DNA from: Streptomyces sp. SW4
GTDB lineage: Bacteria > Actinomycetota > Actinomycetes > Streptomycetales > Streptomycetaceae
Assembly: GCA_003248315.1 (NCBI GenBank)
Contig: QKWM01000004.1
Span: forward strand, 62,001 to 126,000
DNA: 64,000 nt
Reading direction: 5' to 3'
The first letter of the stretch is position 1; every line of letters starts with the position of its first letter. Shown here one piece after another: positions 1-12,442 of the stretch. A model generated the notes under the pieces. That model worked only from the letters and a program-made list of their open reading frames with translations, ran no database searches and had not been told where the DNA came from. The position numbers and the translations under genes were made by a program.

Positions 1-965
1 TACGTGCCGCTGCTGTCGGCGACCGAGGTGGGCGGGAACCCGGCGAGGCCGGCGGTGTCGCCGCAGGAGTTCCACGCGTACTGCGCGCGCGTGCAGCGCG
101 ACTGGCCGGTGACCGGGACGGTGGTCTCCACGCACGACACCAAGCGCAGCGCCGACGTGCGCGCGGCGCTGGCGGTGCTCACCGAGTGTCCCGGCCGGTG
201 GGCGGACACCCTGGCCGAGGCGACGCACGGCGGCGAGGCCGTGCCGGACGGGCAGCTGGCGTGGGCGGCGTGGCAGACCGTGTTCGGCCTCGGTCCGCGG
301 ACGCCGGGCGGGTGCGGCAGGCGATGCTGAAGCATGTGCGCGAGGCCGGCATGTTCACCAGCTGGACCGAGCAGGAGCCGCCGTACGAGGAGGCGGTGGA
401 CCGGTTCGTCGCGGAGGGCCCGTGCGGGTGCCCGGCGAGCGGGTGGCCGCGCTGCGCACCGCCCTGGAGCCGCACGTCCGGGCCAACGTGCTGGGCACGG
501 CCCTGGTCCACCTGACCATGCCGGGCGTGCCTGACCTGTACCAGGGCACCGAGAACGAGTACCGGGCGCTGGTGGACCCCGACAACCGCCGGCCGGTCTC
601 CTTCCCGCCGCCGGCGGAGGGCGAGAAGGCGGCGGTGACGCGGGCGGCGCTGGCGCTGCGGGCGCGGCGGCCGGACGCGTTCGGGAGGCGGCGACGTACG
701 AGCCGCTGCCCGCCGAGGGCCGGCGGCGGGCCACTGCACCGCGTTCGTGCGCTCCGGTGTCGTCCTCACGGCCGTGACCCGGCTGTCGCTGCGGCTGGCG
801 CAGGCGGGCGGCTGGCGGGACACGACGCTGACGCTGCCGCCCGGCCGGTGGCGGACGTGCTGGCTCCCGGCGGAAGTTCACCGGGCACGCACGCGTGGCG
901 GAGCTGTTCGAGGAGCTTCCGGTGGCGCTGCTGGAGCGGGTGGACGCCCCGCGAACGGCGGCTGA
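1..965 (+). CDS. treY: Malto-oligosyltrehalose synthase, C-terminal part (frameshifted, 5' end outside window)
   Basis: TreY rearranges the reducing-end alpha-1,4 bond of malto-oligosaccharides to alpha,alpha-1,1, giving the substrate from which TreZ releases trehalose. What is visible is the C-terminal third: the conserved stretch STHDTKRSADVRA near 130, then TSWTEQEPPYEEAV near 360, then the GTALVHLTMPGVPDLYQG segment near 495-545, typical of the end of the TreY barrel, followed by the terminal beta domain ending in AELFEELPVALLERV. The reading frame changes near 300, 420, 680 and again before the stop near 963, each by one base. treZ lies 3 kb downstream on the same strand, with unrelated genes on the opposite strand between them. 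Family identity is confident; exact frame positions are approximate. Confidence 0.85.
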
Positions 966-1033
966 CCCCGCGCGCGACGGCCGGCTGACCCGGGCGCGAC
1001 GGCCGGCTGGCCCCGCGCGCGACGGCCCCGCAC

Positions 1034-1061
1034 GGGCCCGGGCGGGTGGCCGCCCGGGCCC
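1034..1061. terminator. Strong hairpin between convergent treY and SSI-like gene
   Basis: A perfect 12-bp inverted repeat (GGGCCCGGGCGG, loop GTGG, CCGCCCGGGCCC) lies between the ends of treY and the minus-strand inhibitor gene. There is no U-tract, as is usual in Streptomyces. It probably serves as a bidirectional terminator. The stretch before it (about 960-1030) repeats GCGCGACGGCC three times. Confidence 0.75.
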
Positions 1062-1091
1062 TGGGGGTGGCGGACGGGCCCGGGCGGGCTC

Positions 1092-1535
1092 TCAGCGGTC
1101 CTCGTCGAGGGCGAAGACCGCCCCGGTCCGGGCCGCCATCACGCACGCGTTCGGGAAGGTCTCGGTGTACTCCACCGCCCTGCCCTTCCACTGGCCGCGG
1201 GCGTGGGCGGTCACCGGCGCGTAGACCATCGGGCAGTGGCCGTCCCTGAGCGGGATGGCCGCGAGGTCGCCGTCGGCGGCGGCGAGGTCCGCGCAGGCCC
1301 CGGCCGCGCGGGCGTGCCCGCTCGGCGGGTCGCAGCGCAGCAGGGCGCCGTGCGTGACCGCGGCCGGGGTCTCGCCCCGGGCGACGGTGAGGAGCAGCCA
1401 GTCGTCGGCGTACCGGACGGGAGCCGAGACCTGGGCGGGGCCGAGGCCTGGGCGGGGCCGGGCAGGCGACGAGGAGTGCGGCGGCCGCGAGCAGTCCGCC
1501 CGGGCGGCGGCTCGCGCTGTCGTGGTGTGCGTCAT
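1092..1535 (-). CDS. SSI-family (Streptomyces subtilisin inhibitor-like) protease inhibitor
   Basis: The C-terminal 110 residues match the SSI fold family: LLLTVARGE, then CDPPSGHARAAGACADL with paired cysteines, then the reactive loop CPMVYAP, then AVEYTETFPNACVM and the terminal VFALDED. By comparison with SSI, the P1 residue is the Met of CPMV, which suggests inhibition of subtilisin-like proteases. A secretion signal (GGLLAAAALLVAC) appears only after a one-base shift near 1505, and a second shift is needed near 1450, where CTGGGCGGGGCCG is directly duplicated (1431 and 1448). The ATG overlaps the stop of the upstream carboxypeptidase gene by four bases (ATGA), so the two are probably translationally coupled. 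Confidence 0.85.
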   Translation of the reverse strand: MTHTTTARAAARADCSRPPHSSSPARPRPGLGPAQVSAPVRYADDWLLLTVARGETPAAVTHGALLRCDPPSGHARAAGACADLAAADGDLAAIPLRDGHCPMVYAPVTAHARGQWKGRAVEYTETFPNACVMAARTGAVFALDEDR

Positions 1536-2906
1536 TCCCGGTGCATCGGCACGGCGGCCCCGCACCCCCAGCCCGCGTCACCCGAACGGGAGCCGCCCGG
1601 GGCGTGGCGTACGGCGAGTTCGAACGCGGCGAGCACGGTCCGGGCCTGGTACTCGGCCTGGCGGGCGACCGGTATCCAGCGGGCCGCGCAGCCGTCGCGG
1701 TAGTCGGCGCACCACCGGTCGACCAGCGCGTCCAGTTCCGGCAGGACGTCCGCCGGGTCGCGGCCGGCGGCGGTCACCAGCTGGTGCAGCAGCCCCGCGG
1801 TGCGCAGCGCGAGCCGGCGTCCGGCGATGCGCAGGGCGACCAGGTGGGCGGTGGTGAGCGGCGGCAGGGCCGGCCGGAGCCGTCGTCGGTGTCGGGGTCC
1901 CAGGCGTCGGCGAGCCGGGGCAGACCAGCAGGTAGTCGTCGACGGGGCGAGCAGCCGGGCCGCGTGCTCGGTGGCGGGCAGATGGGCCGCAGCCGGGCGA
2001 GGAGCTGCCGCAGCAGCCGGGTGTCGGCCCGCAGCGTGCGGCTGACGCTGCGCAGCACCCCGTCGGTGTCGGCGGGCGGGGAGCCGTCCGCCACGGCGGC
2101 CACGCCCCACATGGGCGCCTCGACGACGGCGGTGACGGTGCCGTACCGCTGGGGTGGCACCAGGTGGACTCGACGGCGGCCTCCGTGATGGCGGCGGTCA
2201 GGTCGCCCCGGCGCGGAGGCGGTATGCGGTAGACGGCGGGCCGAGGCCGGGCCAGTACAGCGTGTCGTAGGCGCCCAGCTCGCGGGGATGCCGAGGCGGG
2301 CGGCGGTGTGGGCGAGCCGCTGGCGAGGCCGGGCAGGTCGTGGGTCAGCTCGACGAAGGCGCCGCCGACGTCGACGCCGTGCAGGGAGCACTGGAGGAAG
2401 GGCCGCAGTTCCTCGTGGAGGGCGAGCAGGGCACGGGTCTCGGGAGGGTGGCCCGGCCGGGGCCGTCGGGCAGCCACTCGGGCTGTTCCAGGAAGCCGGG
2501 CCGGAAGAAGTTGCGGACGTAGCGGCCGAGGCTGTACGGGCCGGACAGCCAGCCCTCGTTGTGCCGGAGGCCGTCGGGGTCGAGGCACAGCAGCAGGTTC
2601 CAGGTGGCGTCGGCGCCCTCGGTGAGCCGGGGTCGGCGAGCGTCCGTTCGGCCAGGCGCAGGGCGGTGGCGCCGCCCACCGGTTCGTTGGGGTGCGGCCC
2701 GGCGACGACGAGGACCTGCCGTCTGCCGTGGCCCACGGACAGCAGCAGCAGCGGGGTGCCGCCGCGGGAGGTGCCGACGCGGCGCAGGCGGGCCCGGGCG
2801 GGATGGCGGGCGGCGAGGGCGGCGGCCCGTGCGCCAGGTCGTCCACGGTCGGATAGCGCAGGAGGGCGTCAGGGCACACCTCCACGATGCGGGGTCGCCG
2901 GTACAC
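1532..2906 (-). CDS. M14-family zinc carboxypeptidase (frameshifted)
   Basis: A peptidase M14-like protein of about 440 residues. Zinc ligands are recognisable: His and Glu in GPHPNEPVGG near 2700, and the second His in CSLHGVDVGG near 2385. A late VVEAPMWG near 2120 is in place for the catalytic Glu. Other family-like segments are LLLCLDPDGLRHNEGW near 2575 and the C-terminal helix ending VPMHRE. The frame changes at about five places (near 2810, 2630, 2450, 2290 and 1900), all compatible with single missing bases. A GTG at 2906 is chosen as start because the conserved RYPTVDDLAHG segment follows it in the same frame; the ribosome site is weak. The stop overlaps the start of the SSI-like inhibitor gene, a protease-inhibitor pairing. 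Substrate unknown. Confidence 0.8.
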
Positions 2907-3052
2907 CTGCTGTGCGCGGTGTACGCACAGTCAGTCACGAGTTCGGGGGCTCGTCAACACCGCGCGGGCAAAGGGACATGAGCCGCCACCAGCCACAACG
3001 CCCCGTGAAGCTCAGGCCAACGCCACCGGCGGACCCGGCCCCGGTGAGGTCC

Positions 3053-3170
3053 GGTCCGGTCCAGGGCGGCCCCTCCCACGGCAGGTCCGGTCCAGGGCGG
3101 GCCTTCTCACGGCAGGTCTGGTCCAGGGCGGGCCTTCTCACGATAGGTCCGGTCCAGGGCGGGCCTCTCA
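3053..3170. repeat. 31-bp direct tandem repeat, about 3.8 copies
   Basis: Copies start at 3053, 3084, 3115 and 3146. The unit begins GGTCCGGTCCAGGGCGGGCC and ends TTCTCACGGCA. The last, shortened copy supplies the stop codon of the FHA gene (TCA on the plus strand at 3168-3170). There are no variable spacers, so this is not a CRISPR array. It fills most of the space between the carboxypeptidase and FHA genes. Confidence 0.9.
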
Positions 3171-3718
3171 GTCCCCCGCGAGCCGGAACATCATCTGGCC
3201 GAACCCGATCTGGTCGCCCTCGCGGACGACGGCCGCGCCGATCACACGGCGCCCGTTCACGGTCGTGCCGTTGGTCGAGCCCAGGTCCCGCAGGACCCAC
3301 AGGCCGCCCTGCCGGCTCAGCTCGGCGTGCACCCGGGAGACCGTCTCGTGGTTGAGCCGCAGCCCGTTCGCCGGATCGCGGCCGATGCGCAGCGGGTGTC
3401 CGGCGCCGGGGTGGGGCAGCAGCAGCTTGGGCAGCCGCTCGGCCCGCCACGCCGTGCGCAGCCGCACGCCGAACCCGGAGACGGCCTCGACGGTGCCGAA
3501 CACCAGCCGCGAGATCCTGCTCTCCCGGGGCAGGTCCGCGGTGAGCGCGGCCAGCTCGTCCGCGCGGCGGGCGGCGAGCGCCAGCTCCATCCGGCGGATG
3601 AAGGTCTCGTGCGACAGCCGGCCCAGGGCGACCCCGTCCCGGAGCACCTTCAGCGCCTTGTCGCGCTCCGCGTCGGACAGCCGCGCGGGTACGTGTTGAA
3701 CTCGAAGGACGACGTCAC
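3168..3718 (-). CDS. DUF1707 and FHA domain protein
   Basis: The N-terminal half ([20 protein letters not shown], then [23 protein letters not shown]) is a DUF1707 domain, found in many actinobacterial membrane or signalling proteins. The C-terminal half is a forkhead-associated domain with the phosphothreonine-binding pattern [19 protein letters not shown] and [11 protein letters not shown], so it should bind phosphothreonine peptides produced by Ser/Thr kinases. The likely true start is GTG at 3718: reading [11 protein letters not shown] then needs one extra C near 3688 to join [10 protein letters not shown]. The gene is divergent from treZ across a 173-bp gap. Partner proteins cannot be told from the sequence. 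Confidence 0.88.
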
Positions 3719-3891
3719 GCAGGTGATTGTCGGTCAGCGCGGCCGGGGTGTCCAGAAAACGGGTGGACGCCCGCCCCGCCCGCGTACCCGGCGGGACCCG
3801 CCACGAAAGGACACGTTCACCGGCGGATCGATCTCTTTTGCAGGACGATGGTCGTGCGAGGTCACGGTGAGCAGACGAAGGGGAACCGTCC

Positions 3892-5634
3892 GTGCAGTTC
3901 GAGGTGTGGGCACCGAAGGCCGGCCGTGTGACGCTCCACTGCGACGGCGACGACCGCCCGTTGCGGCCGGACCCCGAGCGGCCGGGATGGTGGCGGGGGG
4001 ACGCCCCTGCGCGGGACGGCTCGCGGTACGGCTTCGCGGTGGACGACGGACCGGTGCGGCCCGACCCGCGCTCGCGCCGGCAGCCGGACGGCCCGGACGG
4101 CCTCAGCGCCGTGGTGGACCACGGCCGGTACGCGTGGCGCGCCGAGTGGGCCGGGCGGCCGCTGCCCGGCGCGGTGCTGTACGAGCTGCACGTGGGCACG
4201 TTCACCCGCGAGGGCACGCTCGACGCGGCGGCGCAGCGCCTGGACCACCTCGCGGAACTGGGCGTCACCCACGTGGAGTTGATGCCGCTGTGCCCTTCCC
4301 CGGCCGTCACGGCTGGGGGTACGAGGGGGTGTCGCTGTGGGCGGTGCACGAGCCGTACGGCGGACCCGAGGCGCTGAAACGCTTCGTCGACCGGGCCCAC
4401 GAGCTCGGTCTCGGGGTGGTCCTGGACGTCGTGCACAACCACCTGGGGCCGTCCGGCAACTACCTGCCGGTCTTCGGCCCGTACTTCACCGACACCCACC
4501 AGACGCCCTGGGCTCCGCGGTGAACCTGGACGCGCCCGGCTCGGACGAGGTGCGCGCCTATCTCGTGGACAGCGCGCTGGCCTGGCTGCGCGACTACCGG
4601 ATCGACGGGCTGCGGCTGGACGCCGTGCACGCGCTGGTCGACACGCGCGCGTGCCACTTCCTGGAGCAGTTGTCCACCGCCGTGGACGCCCTCGCCGCGG
4701 AGACCGGCCGCCCGCTGTTCCTGATCGCCGAGTCCGATCTGAACGACCCCCGGATCATCACCCCGCGCACACAGGGCGGCATGGGTGTGCACGCCCAGTG
4801 GAACGACGACTTCCACCACGCCGTGCACGCCGCCCTGACCGGCGAGTCCCAGGGCTACTACGCCGACTTCGCGCGCGATCCGCTCGCCGCGCTGGCCAAG
4901 ACGCTCACCGGCGGCTACTTCCACGACGGCACGTACTCCAGCTTCCGGGGCCGCGGGCACGGCCGGCCCTGGACCGGGCCAGGGTGGCCGCGCACCGGCT
5001 GCTGGGCTACAGCCAGACCCACGACCAGGTCGGCAACCGCGCGCAGGGCGACCGGCTGGCGGCGCTGGTCTCGCCCGGCCTGCTGGCCTGCGCGGCGACG
5101 CTGGTGCTCACCGCGCCGTTCACGCCGATGCTGTTCATGGGCGAGGAGTGGGCGGCCGGCACGCCCTGGCAGTTCTTCACCGACCACACCGACCCGGAGC
5201 TGGCCGAGGCGGTACGGCGGGGCAGGCGGCGGGAGTTCGCCGCGCACGGCTGGCGGGAGGAGGACGTGCCCGACCCCCAGGACCCGGCGACCCGCGACCG
5301 CTCCTGCCTCGACTGGTCGGAACCGGAACGCGAGCCCCACGCGCGCGTACTGGCCTGGTACCGCACCCTCATCGCGCTGCGCCACGAGCGGCCCGACCTC
5401 ACCGACCCCGACCTCGCCGACACCAAGGTGGCCTTCGACCGGGAGCGGCGCTGGCTCGCCTTCCGGCGCGGCGATCTGAAGGTGGCCGTCAACCTCGGCC
5501 CCGGCCCGGCCGAGATCCCCCTCGGCAGCCGCCCCGCGCGGGTGCTGGCCGCGTGGGAGCCGGTCGAGGCACCGGGGGCCGACGGGGTGCTGCGCGTTCC
5601 GGGCGAGACGGGTGTGGTCCTGCTGCAGGAGTGA
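3892..5634 (+). CDS. treZ: Malto-oligosyltrehalose trehalohydrolase (frameshifted)
   Basis: TreZ hydrolyses the alpha-1,4 bond next to the terminal trehalose unit made by TreY and so releases free trehalose. The order is an N-terminal CBM48-type domain ([17 protein letters not shown]), then a GH13 barrel with [19 protein letters not shown], the nucleophile region [10 protein letters not shown], the acid/base region [10 protein letters not shown] and the late [11 protein letters not shown], then the [10 protein letters not shown] segment and a terminal beta domain ending VVLLQE. Single-base shifts lie near 4295, 4510 and 4975. The GTG start has GAAGGGGAAC eight bases upstream. The length after repair, about 580 residues, is normal for the family. 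Confidence 0.92.
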
Positions 5635-5655
5635 CCGGAGCGCGGCCGCAGGTGC

Positions 5656-6596
5656 TCACCCCGCGTCGTCGGCGCCCTCGTCCCCCCGCAGATCCGTCAC
5701 GCGCTCCAGCAGGATCGGCTCCCAGGCGTGCCGGAGCCGGGTGCGCAGGGCGGGCAGCGGCGCCGGGGACCGGCCCGCGAGGGCCTCGGCGAGTCCGGTG
5801 ACGGCGTCGCAGCGGGCCAGCCACAGACCGCGCAGACAGGGGCGGGCGCCGTAACCGGCGAGGGTCGCGGCCCGGACGGCGGCGGGCGCCCCGACGGCCG
5901 CCGCGAGCCCGCGATGTCCTCCGCCGGGTCCCCGACGGCCGCGTCGGCCCAGCCGAGCACCCCGCGCACCCGGCCGTCGGCACCGACCACGAGGTGTTCG
6001 GCGGCGAGGCCGTAATGCACGAGGACCGGCGCCCCGGGCTGGACGGCGAGCTGGGCCGTGGCGGCCGGCGTGAGCTGGGCCAGACGGCCCGGGTCGAACT
6101 CGTCGGCGGCGGCGAGCGCACGCGCCGCCCGCAGCGCGGCCTCGCGCACCTTCCCCAGCGGTCTCGGGCCGGTCCGCGGCACGCCGAGGGCCTCGGCCTG
6201 ACGGACCGGCACCTCGCGCAGCCCGGTGAGCAGCCCCGCCAGGTCCGCCTCGCCGACGGCGGACACGGCGTGCGCCTCCCCCGAGCCGCCCGGCACCTTG
6301 GCGTCCAGGGTGTAGGACAGCCCGGGCGCCCACTCCCCGTGGGCGACGCTCTTCGGCACCGCGACGGGAAGGTGCGGGCGGAGCAGATCGCGCAGCCGCA
6401 GCTCGCGGCGCTGCCGCACGGCCGCCTCGCGGTCCGGGGCCAGCCGGAGCACATGGCGGTCGCCGACCCACCAGGTGGCGGGAGGGTCCCCCGCCGCCAC
6501 GGGCCGCACGTCGGGTCCGCCGGTCCGGTCGTCCGCGAGCAGGGAACGGACCAGCCGGCGGACGGTGTCCTCGGTGGGGGTGGGTGCCTGGGTCAT
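5656..6596 (-). CDS. APH-like phosphotransferase with degenerate active site
   Basis: The protein of about 310 residues has the aminoglycoside/choline-phosphotransferase fold: an N-lobe with TWWVGDRHVLRLAPD and a C-lobe with VLVHYGLAAEHLVV and VLGWADAAVGDPAEDIAG. In active APH kinases the first motif reads HGDxxxxN and the second has a metal-binding Asp (DW). Here the catalytic Asp is Gly, the Asn is His, and the metal Asp is Gly (GVLGW). That points to a pseudokinase or a much altered chemistry. One frameshift lies near 5915, after which the normal C-terminus (LAGYGARPCLRGLWLAR) continues to the stop. It converges on treZ with a 21-bp gap. Confidence 0.75.
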
Positions 6597-6643
6597 GGTC
6601 GCGCCGTCGTCTTCCGGGGGCCTGCGGGATCGGTCGGTGGCCG

Positions 6644-7768
6644 CTACTCCACTATGACCATCTCCCGGGTCGTGCCGTTCAGCCGCCGTCCCCCGTCCTC
6701 GGTGACCGTGACGATGTCCTCGATGCGCACCCCGAACCGGCCGGGCAGGTAGACGCCGGGCTCGACGGAGAAGCACATGCCGGGCACCAGGGGCTGCTCC
6801 TCGCCCTCGATCATGTAGGGCGGTTCGTGGGTGGTGACGCCGATGCCGTGACCGGTGCGGTGGATGAAGTACTCGCCGTACCCCGCGGCGTCGATGACCG
6901 CGCGGGCGGCCCGGTCGACCTCCTGGCAGGCGACGCCGGGCCGCACCGCCCGGAATCCGGCCTCCTGGGCCTCGCGCACCAGGTCGTGCACCCGGCGTTC
7001 CTCGTCGGTCGGCTCGCCGACGTGGACGGTGCGGGAGGTGTCGGAGCCGTAGCCGTCCCGCAGTCCGCCGAAGTCGAGCACGACCATGTCGCCGCGTTCG
7101 ATGACCCGGTCGCCGGCCTCGTGGTGCGGGTTGGCGCCGTTCGGCCCGGAGGCGACGATGGTGAAGTCGACCTGGGAGTGCCCGAAGCCGCGCAGCAGCC
7201 CGGCGAGGTCGGCGGCGACCTCCGACTCGCGGCGCCCGCCGAACGGCACCTTGCGGATCTCCTCGAACGCCGCGTCGGCGGCCGCGCCCGCCGCCGCGAG
7301 CAGCTCCAGCTCGGAGGCGTCCTTGACGGCGCGCAGCATCGGCAGCGCCTCGGTGAGCGCGGCGTAGGAGGTGCCGGGCAGCGTGCGCTGCAGGCCAGCA
7401 GGTGCAGCGCCCAGGCGTTGTCGCTGACGCCGAACCGTCCCGCGCCGTCGAGGAGGGCGGCGGTCACGGCGTAGGGGTCCGTGCCGTCGGTCCAGTCGCG
7501 CAGCTCCAGGACGGGCGCGCCGGCCGCCTTCGCGGCGTCCGGGGCCTCCAGCGCGGGGACGACCAGGACCGGGTCGCGGCCGGGGCGAGCACCAGCAGGG
7601 TGAGCCGTTCGGTGGCCGCGGGGGCGCGTAGCCGGTGAGCCAGACCAGGTCCGGCCCGGGGGCCACCAGCAGTCCGGCCAGTCCGGCGTCCGCGGCGGCC
7701 CGCGCGGCGCGCTCCATGCGGGCCCGGTAGTCGTCGGCGGTGAACGGGGCGGGCGCGGTGCCGGTCAT
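6644..7768 (-). CDS. M24 family Xaa-Pro aminopeptidase-like protein
   Basis: Cytoplasmic metallopeptidase of the aminopeptidase P/prolidase family. The N-terminal creatinase-like domain (ARMERAARAAADAGLAGLLV, then VWLTGYAPP) is followed by the pita-bread domain. All five metal ligands are in view: Asp in VVLDFGG, Asp in YGSDTSR, His in HRTGHGIG, Glu in SVEPGVY and Glu in RIEDIVTV. Frameshifts near 7620, 7580 and 7395 affect only the N-terminal domain; the catalytic half is intact. The start at 7768 has AGGAGG five bases upstream. It would release N-terminal residues before proline, probably in peptide turnover. Confidence 0.9.
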   Translation of the reverse strand: MTGTAPAPFTADDYRARMERAARAAADAGLAGLLVAPGPDLVWLTGYAPPRPPNGSPCWCSPRPRPGPGRPRAGGPGRREGGRRARPGAARLDRRHGPLRRDRRPPRRRGTVRRQRQRLGAAPAGLQRTLPGTSYAALTEALPMLRAVKDASELELLAAAGAAADAAFEEIRKVPFGGRRESEVAADLAGLLRGFGHSQVDFTIVASGPNGANPHHEAGDRVIERGDMVVLDFGGLRDGYGSDTSRTVHVGEPTDEERRVHDLVREAQEAGFRAVRPGVACQEVDRAARAVIDAAGYGEYFIHRTGHGIGVTTHEPPYMIEGEEQPLVPGMCFSVEPGVYLPGRFGVRIEDIVTVTEDGGRRLNGTTREMVIVE

Positions 7769-7973
7769 CCGGACCTCCTGGACGGTGAAGGGACCACGAG
7801 CAGCATCCTGCCCGTCCGGCGGGGGCGACGCGAGCCGATTCGCCGCCTCGGCGCCGGGTGCCCGGACCGCGCAGCCCCGGGCGGCCGTTGCCCCGCAGGG
7901 GTGACGGGTGCTTGGGTGCACGGGGAGAACCATGGGCACGGGGCGCCGCTCGGGGCGCCGGGGAGGAGGAACG

Positions 7974-8728
7974 GTGCTCGTACTCGCGCACATCAGCGAC
8001 CTGCACCTGGACGGGAGCGCACGGGCGACCGAACGCGCCGAGCGGGTACGCGACCGGCTGTGGCGGCTGCCGGGCCGGGTGGACGCCCTGCTGGTGACCG
8101 GGACATCGCGGACCACGGCACGGAGGCGGAGTACGAGGAGGCCGCCCGCATCCTGGGGCTGCGCGGGGGCGACGCGCCGTTCCCGGTGCTCACCTGCCCC
8201 GGCAACCACGACAGCCGCGTGCCGTACCGCAAGGCGCTGCTGGGCGTGGAGCCGGCGGAGGGGCCGGTCAACTCGGTCCACGTCCGCGACGACGGTGCCG
8301 TCCTCTGCTGCGATTCCAGCATTCCGGGCCGGGACGAGGGACGCCTCGACGACGAGACGTACGACTGGATCGAGGCGACCCTCGACGAGCTGGGCGGCAC
8401 CCGGCCCGTCGTCCTCGCCTTCCACCACCCGCCGGCCGAGGTCCACCACCCCCTGCCGGACTCGTACCGGCTGGCCGACCCCGGCCGGCTGGAGGCGCTG
8501 CTGCGCCGCCGGCCGGAGATCGCCGGGCTGATCACCGGCCACGCCCACACCCCGGCCGCGACGGTGTTCGCGGGACGGCCGCTGGTCGTCGGACCGGGCG
8601 TGACGTGGACGCTGCGGCTGCCCTGGGAGGGCGAGCAGGTGGCGGACCGGGAGGCCCCGGTGGGTCTCGCCTTCCATGTCCTGACCGGGTCGGGGCAGCT
8701 GACCAGTCACTTCCGGGTGGTCACGTGA
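7974..8728 (+). CDS. Calcineurin-like metallophosphoesterase (CpdA-like)
   Basis: The binuclear-metal motifs run in order: DLHLD near residue 10, GD(I)ADHG near 40, GNHD near 72, FHHP near 145 and GHAHTPA near 188. This matches the cyclic-nucleotide phosphodiesterase CpdA subgroup, though the substrate cannot be fixed. One G is missing in the run at 8100-8103; restoring it rebuilds the essential GDI motif, which is good evidence for a sequencing error rather than decay. The GTG at 7974 is preferred because GGAGGAGGA sits at 7962-7970. The last 8 bp overlap the end of the convergent PDZ gene. Confidence 0.88.
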
Positions 8729-9302
8729 CGACGCCCGGTACGACCGTCAGCTGCTGGTAGCCGCCGCCGGCGTGCCGCACGGTCAGCCGGACCTCGGCTC
8801 CCGGCCGGGCCCGCGCGACGGCGTCGGCCAGGTCGGCCGCCGAGTCGATGCGGGTCCTGCCGAACGCGAGCAGGAGGTCCCCGCGGACCAGTCCCGCCGA
8901 GTGTCCCGGCCCGGGCACGTGGACGCCGGTGACCAGGGCTCCGGGCCGTGCGGTGTCCACGACCTCCACGCCCAGGGTCGCGCGGGCCGGTGCCCGGGAC
9001 GGCGGCGGACCGCCGGCGGGGGCGGCGGCGGGGGCCCGCGATGCGCCCGGCGCGCCGGGCCCGCCGGGTTCCCCCTGCTGCCGCAGTTCGGCCAGCTTGC
9101 TCATGCCGATCACGCCGGCGCCGACCGTGCCGGCCCCGACCCCGGCCAGCACCAGGAGGGTTCCGGCGAACAGGCCGGTCAGCACGGTGGTGAGCCGGCG
9201 CCGCCGGCGGCGCCCCCGTCCGGGGCGCCGGGCCGGTTCCGGTGCGGGGCCGCCGTGCTCCCGGCCCGGCATCGGCTTGGGACGCAACACGCTCTGTTCC
9301 AT
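8721..9302 (-). CDS. Membrane-anchored PDZ domain protein without protease domain
   Basis: A basic N-terminus (RRPGRGRRRRRRL) precedes one transmembrane segment (about residues 38-65, LTTVLTGLFAGTLLVLAGVG). Then comes a Pro/Ala/Gly linker and a single C-terminal PDZ domain (ATLGVEVVD, then GHSAGLVRGDLLLAFGRTRI). The arrangement resembles the C-terminal end of HtrA/DegP-type proteases but no trypsin-like domain is present. It may act as an extracytoplasmic peptide-binding adaptor. The frame is intact. Its end overlaps the phosphoesterase gene on the other strand by 8 bp. Confidence 0.82.
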   Translation of the reverse strand: MEQSVLRPKPMPGREHGGPAPEPARRPGRGRRRRRRLTTVLTGLFAGTLLVLAGVGAGTVGAGVIGMSKLAELRQQGEPGGPGAPGASRAPAAAPAGGPPPSRAPARATLGVEVVDTARPGALVTGVHVPGPGHSAGLVRGDLLLAFGRTRIDSAADLADAVARARPGAEVRLTVRHAGGGYQQLTVVPGVVT

Positions 9303-9406
9303 GGATCGCCTCCGCCAGGAGCACTACCCGGCGCACCGGCGCCCGACGAGCCACGATCGGGTGAGACCAGAGCCGGTGGCCGGGGGCGGCCCGGTCGCGC
9401 CCGGCG

Positions 9407-12442
<3,036 letters not shown>

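Noticed and set aside
3053..3170. Possible CRISPR array
   Set aside because: The 31-bp units touch each other without variable spacers and no cas genes are near.
7974..8728. Programmed frameshifting
   Set aside because: Similar shifts occur in many unrelated genes with no slippery-site pattern or downstream structure in common.
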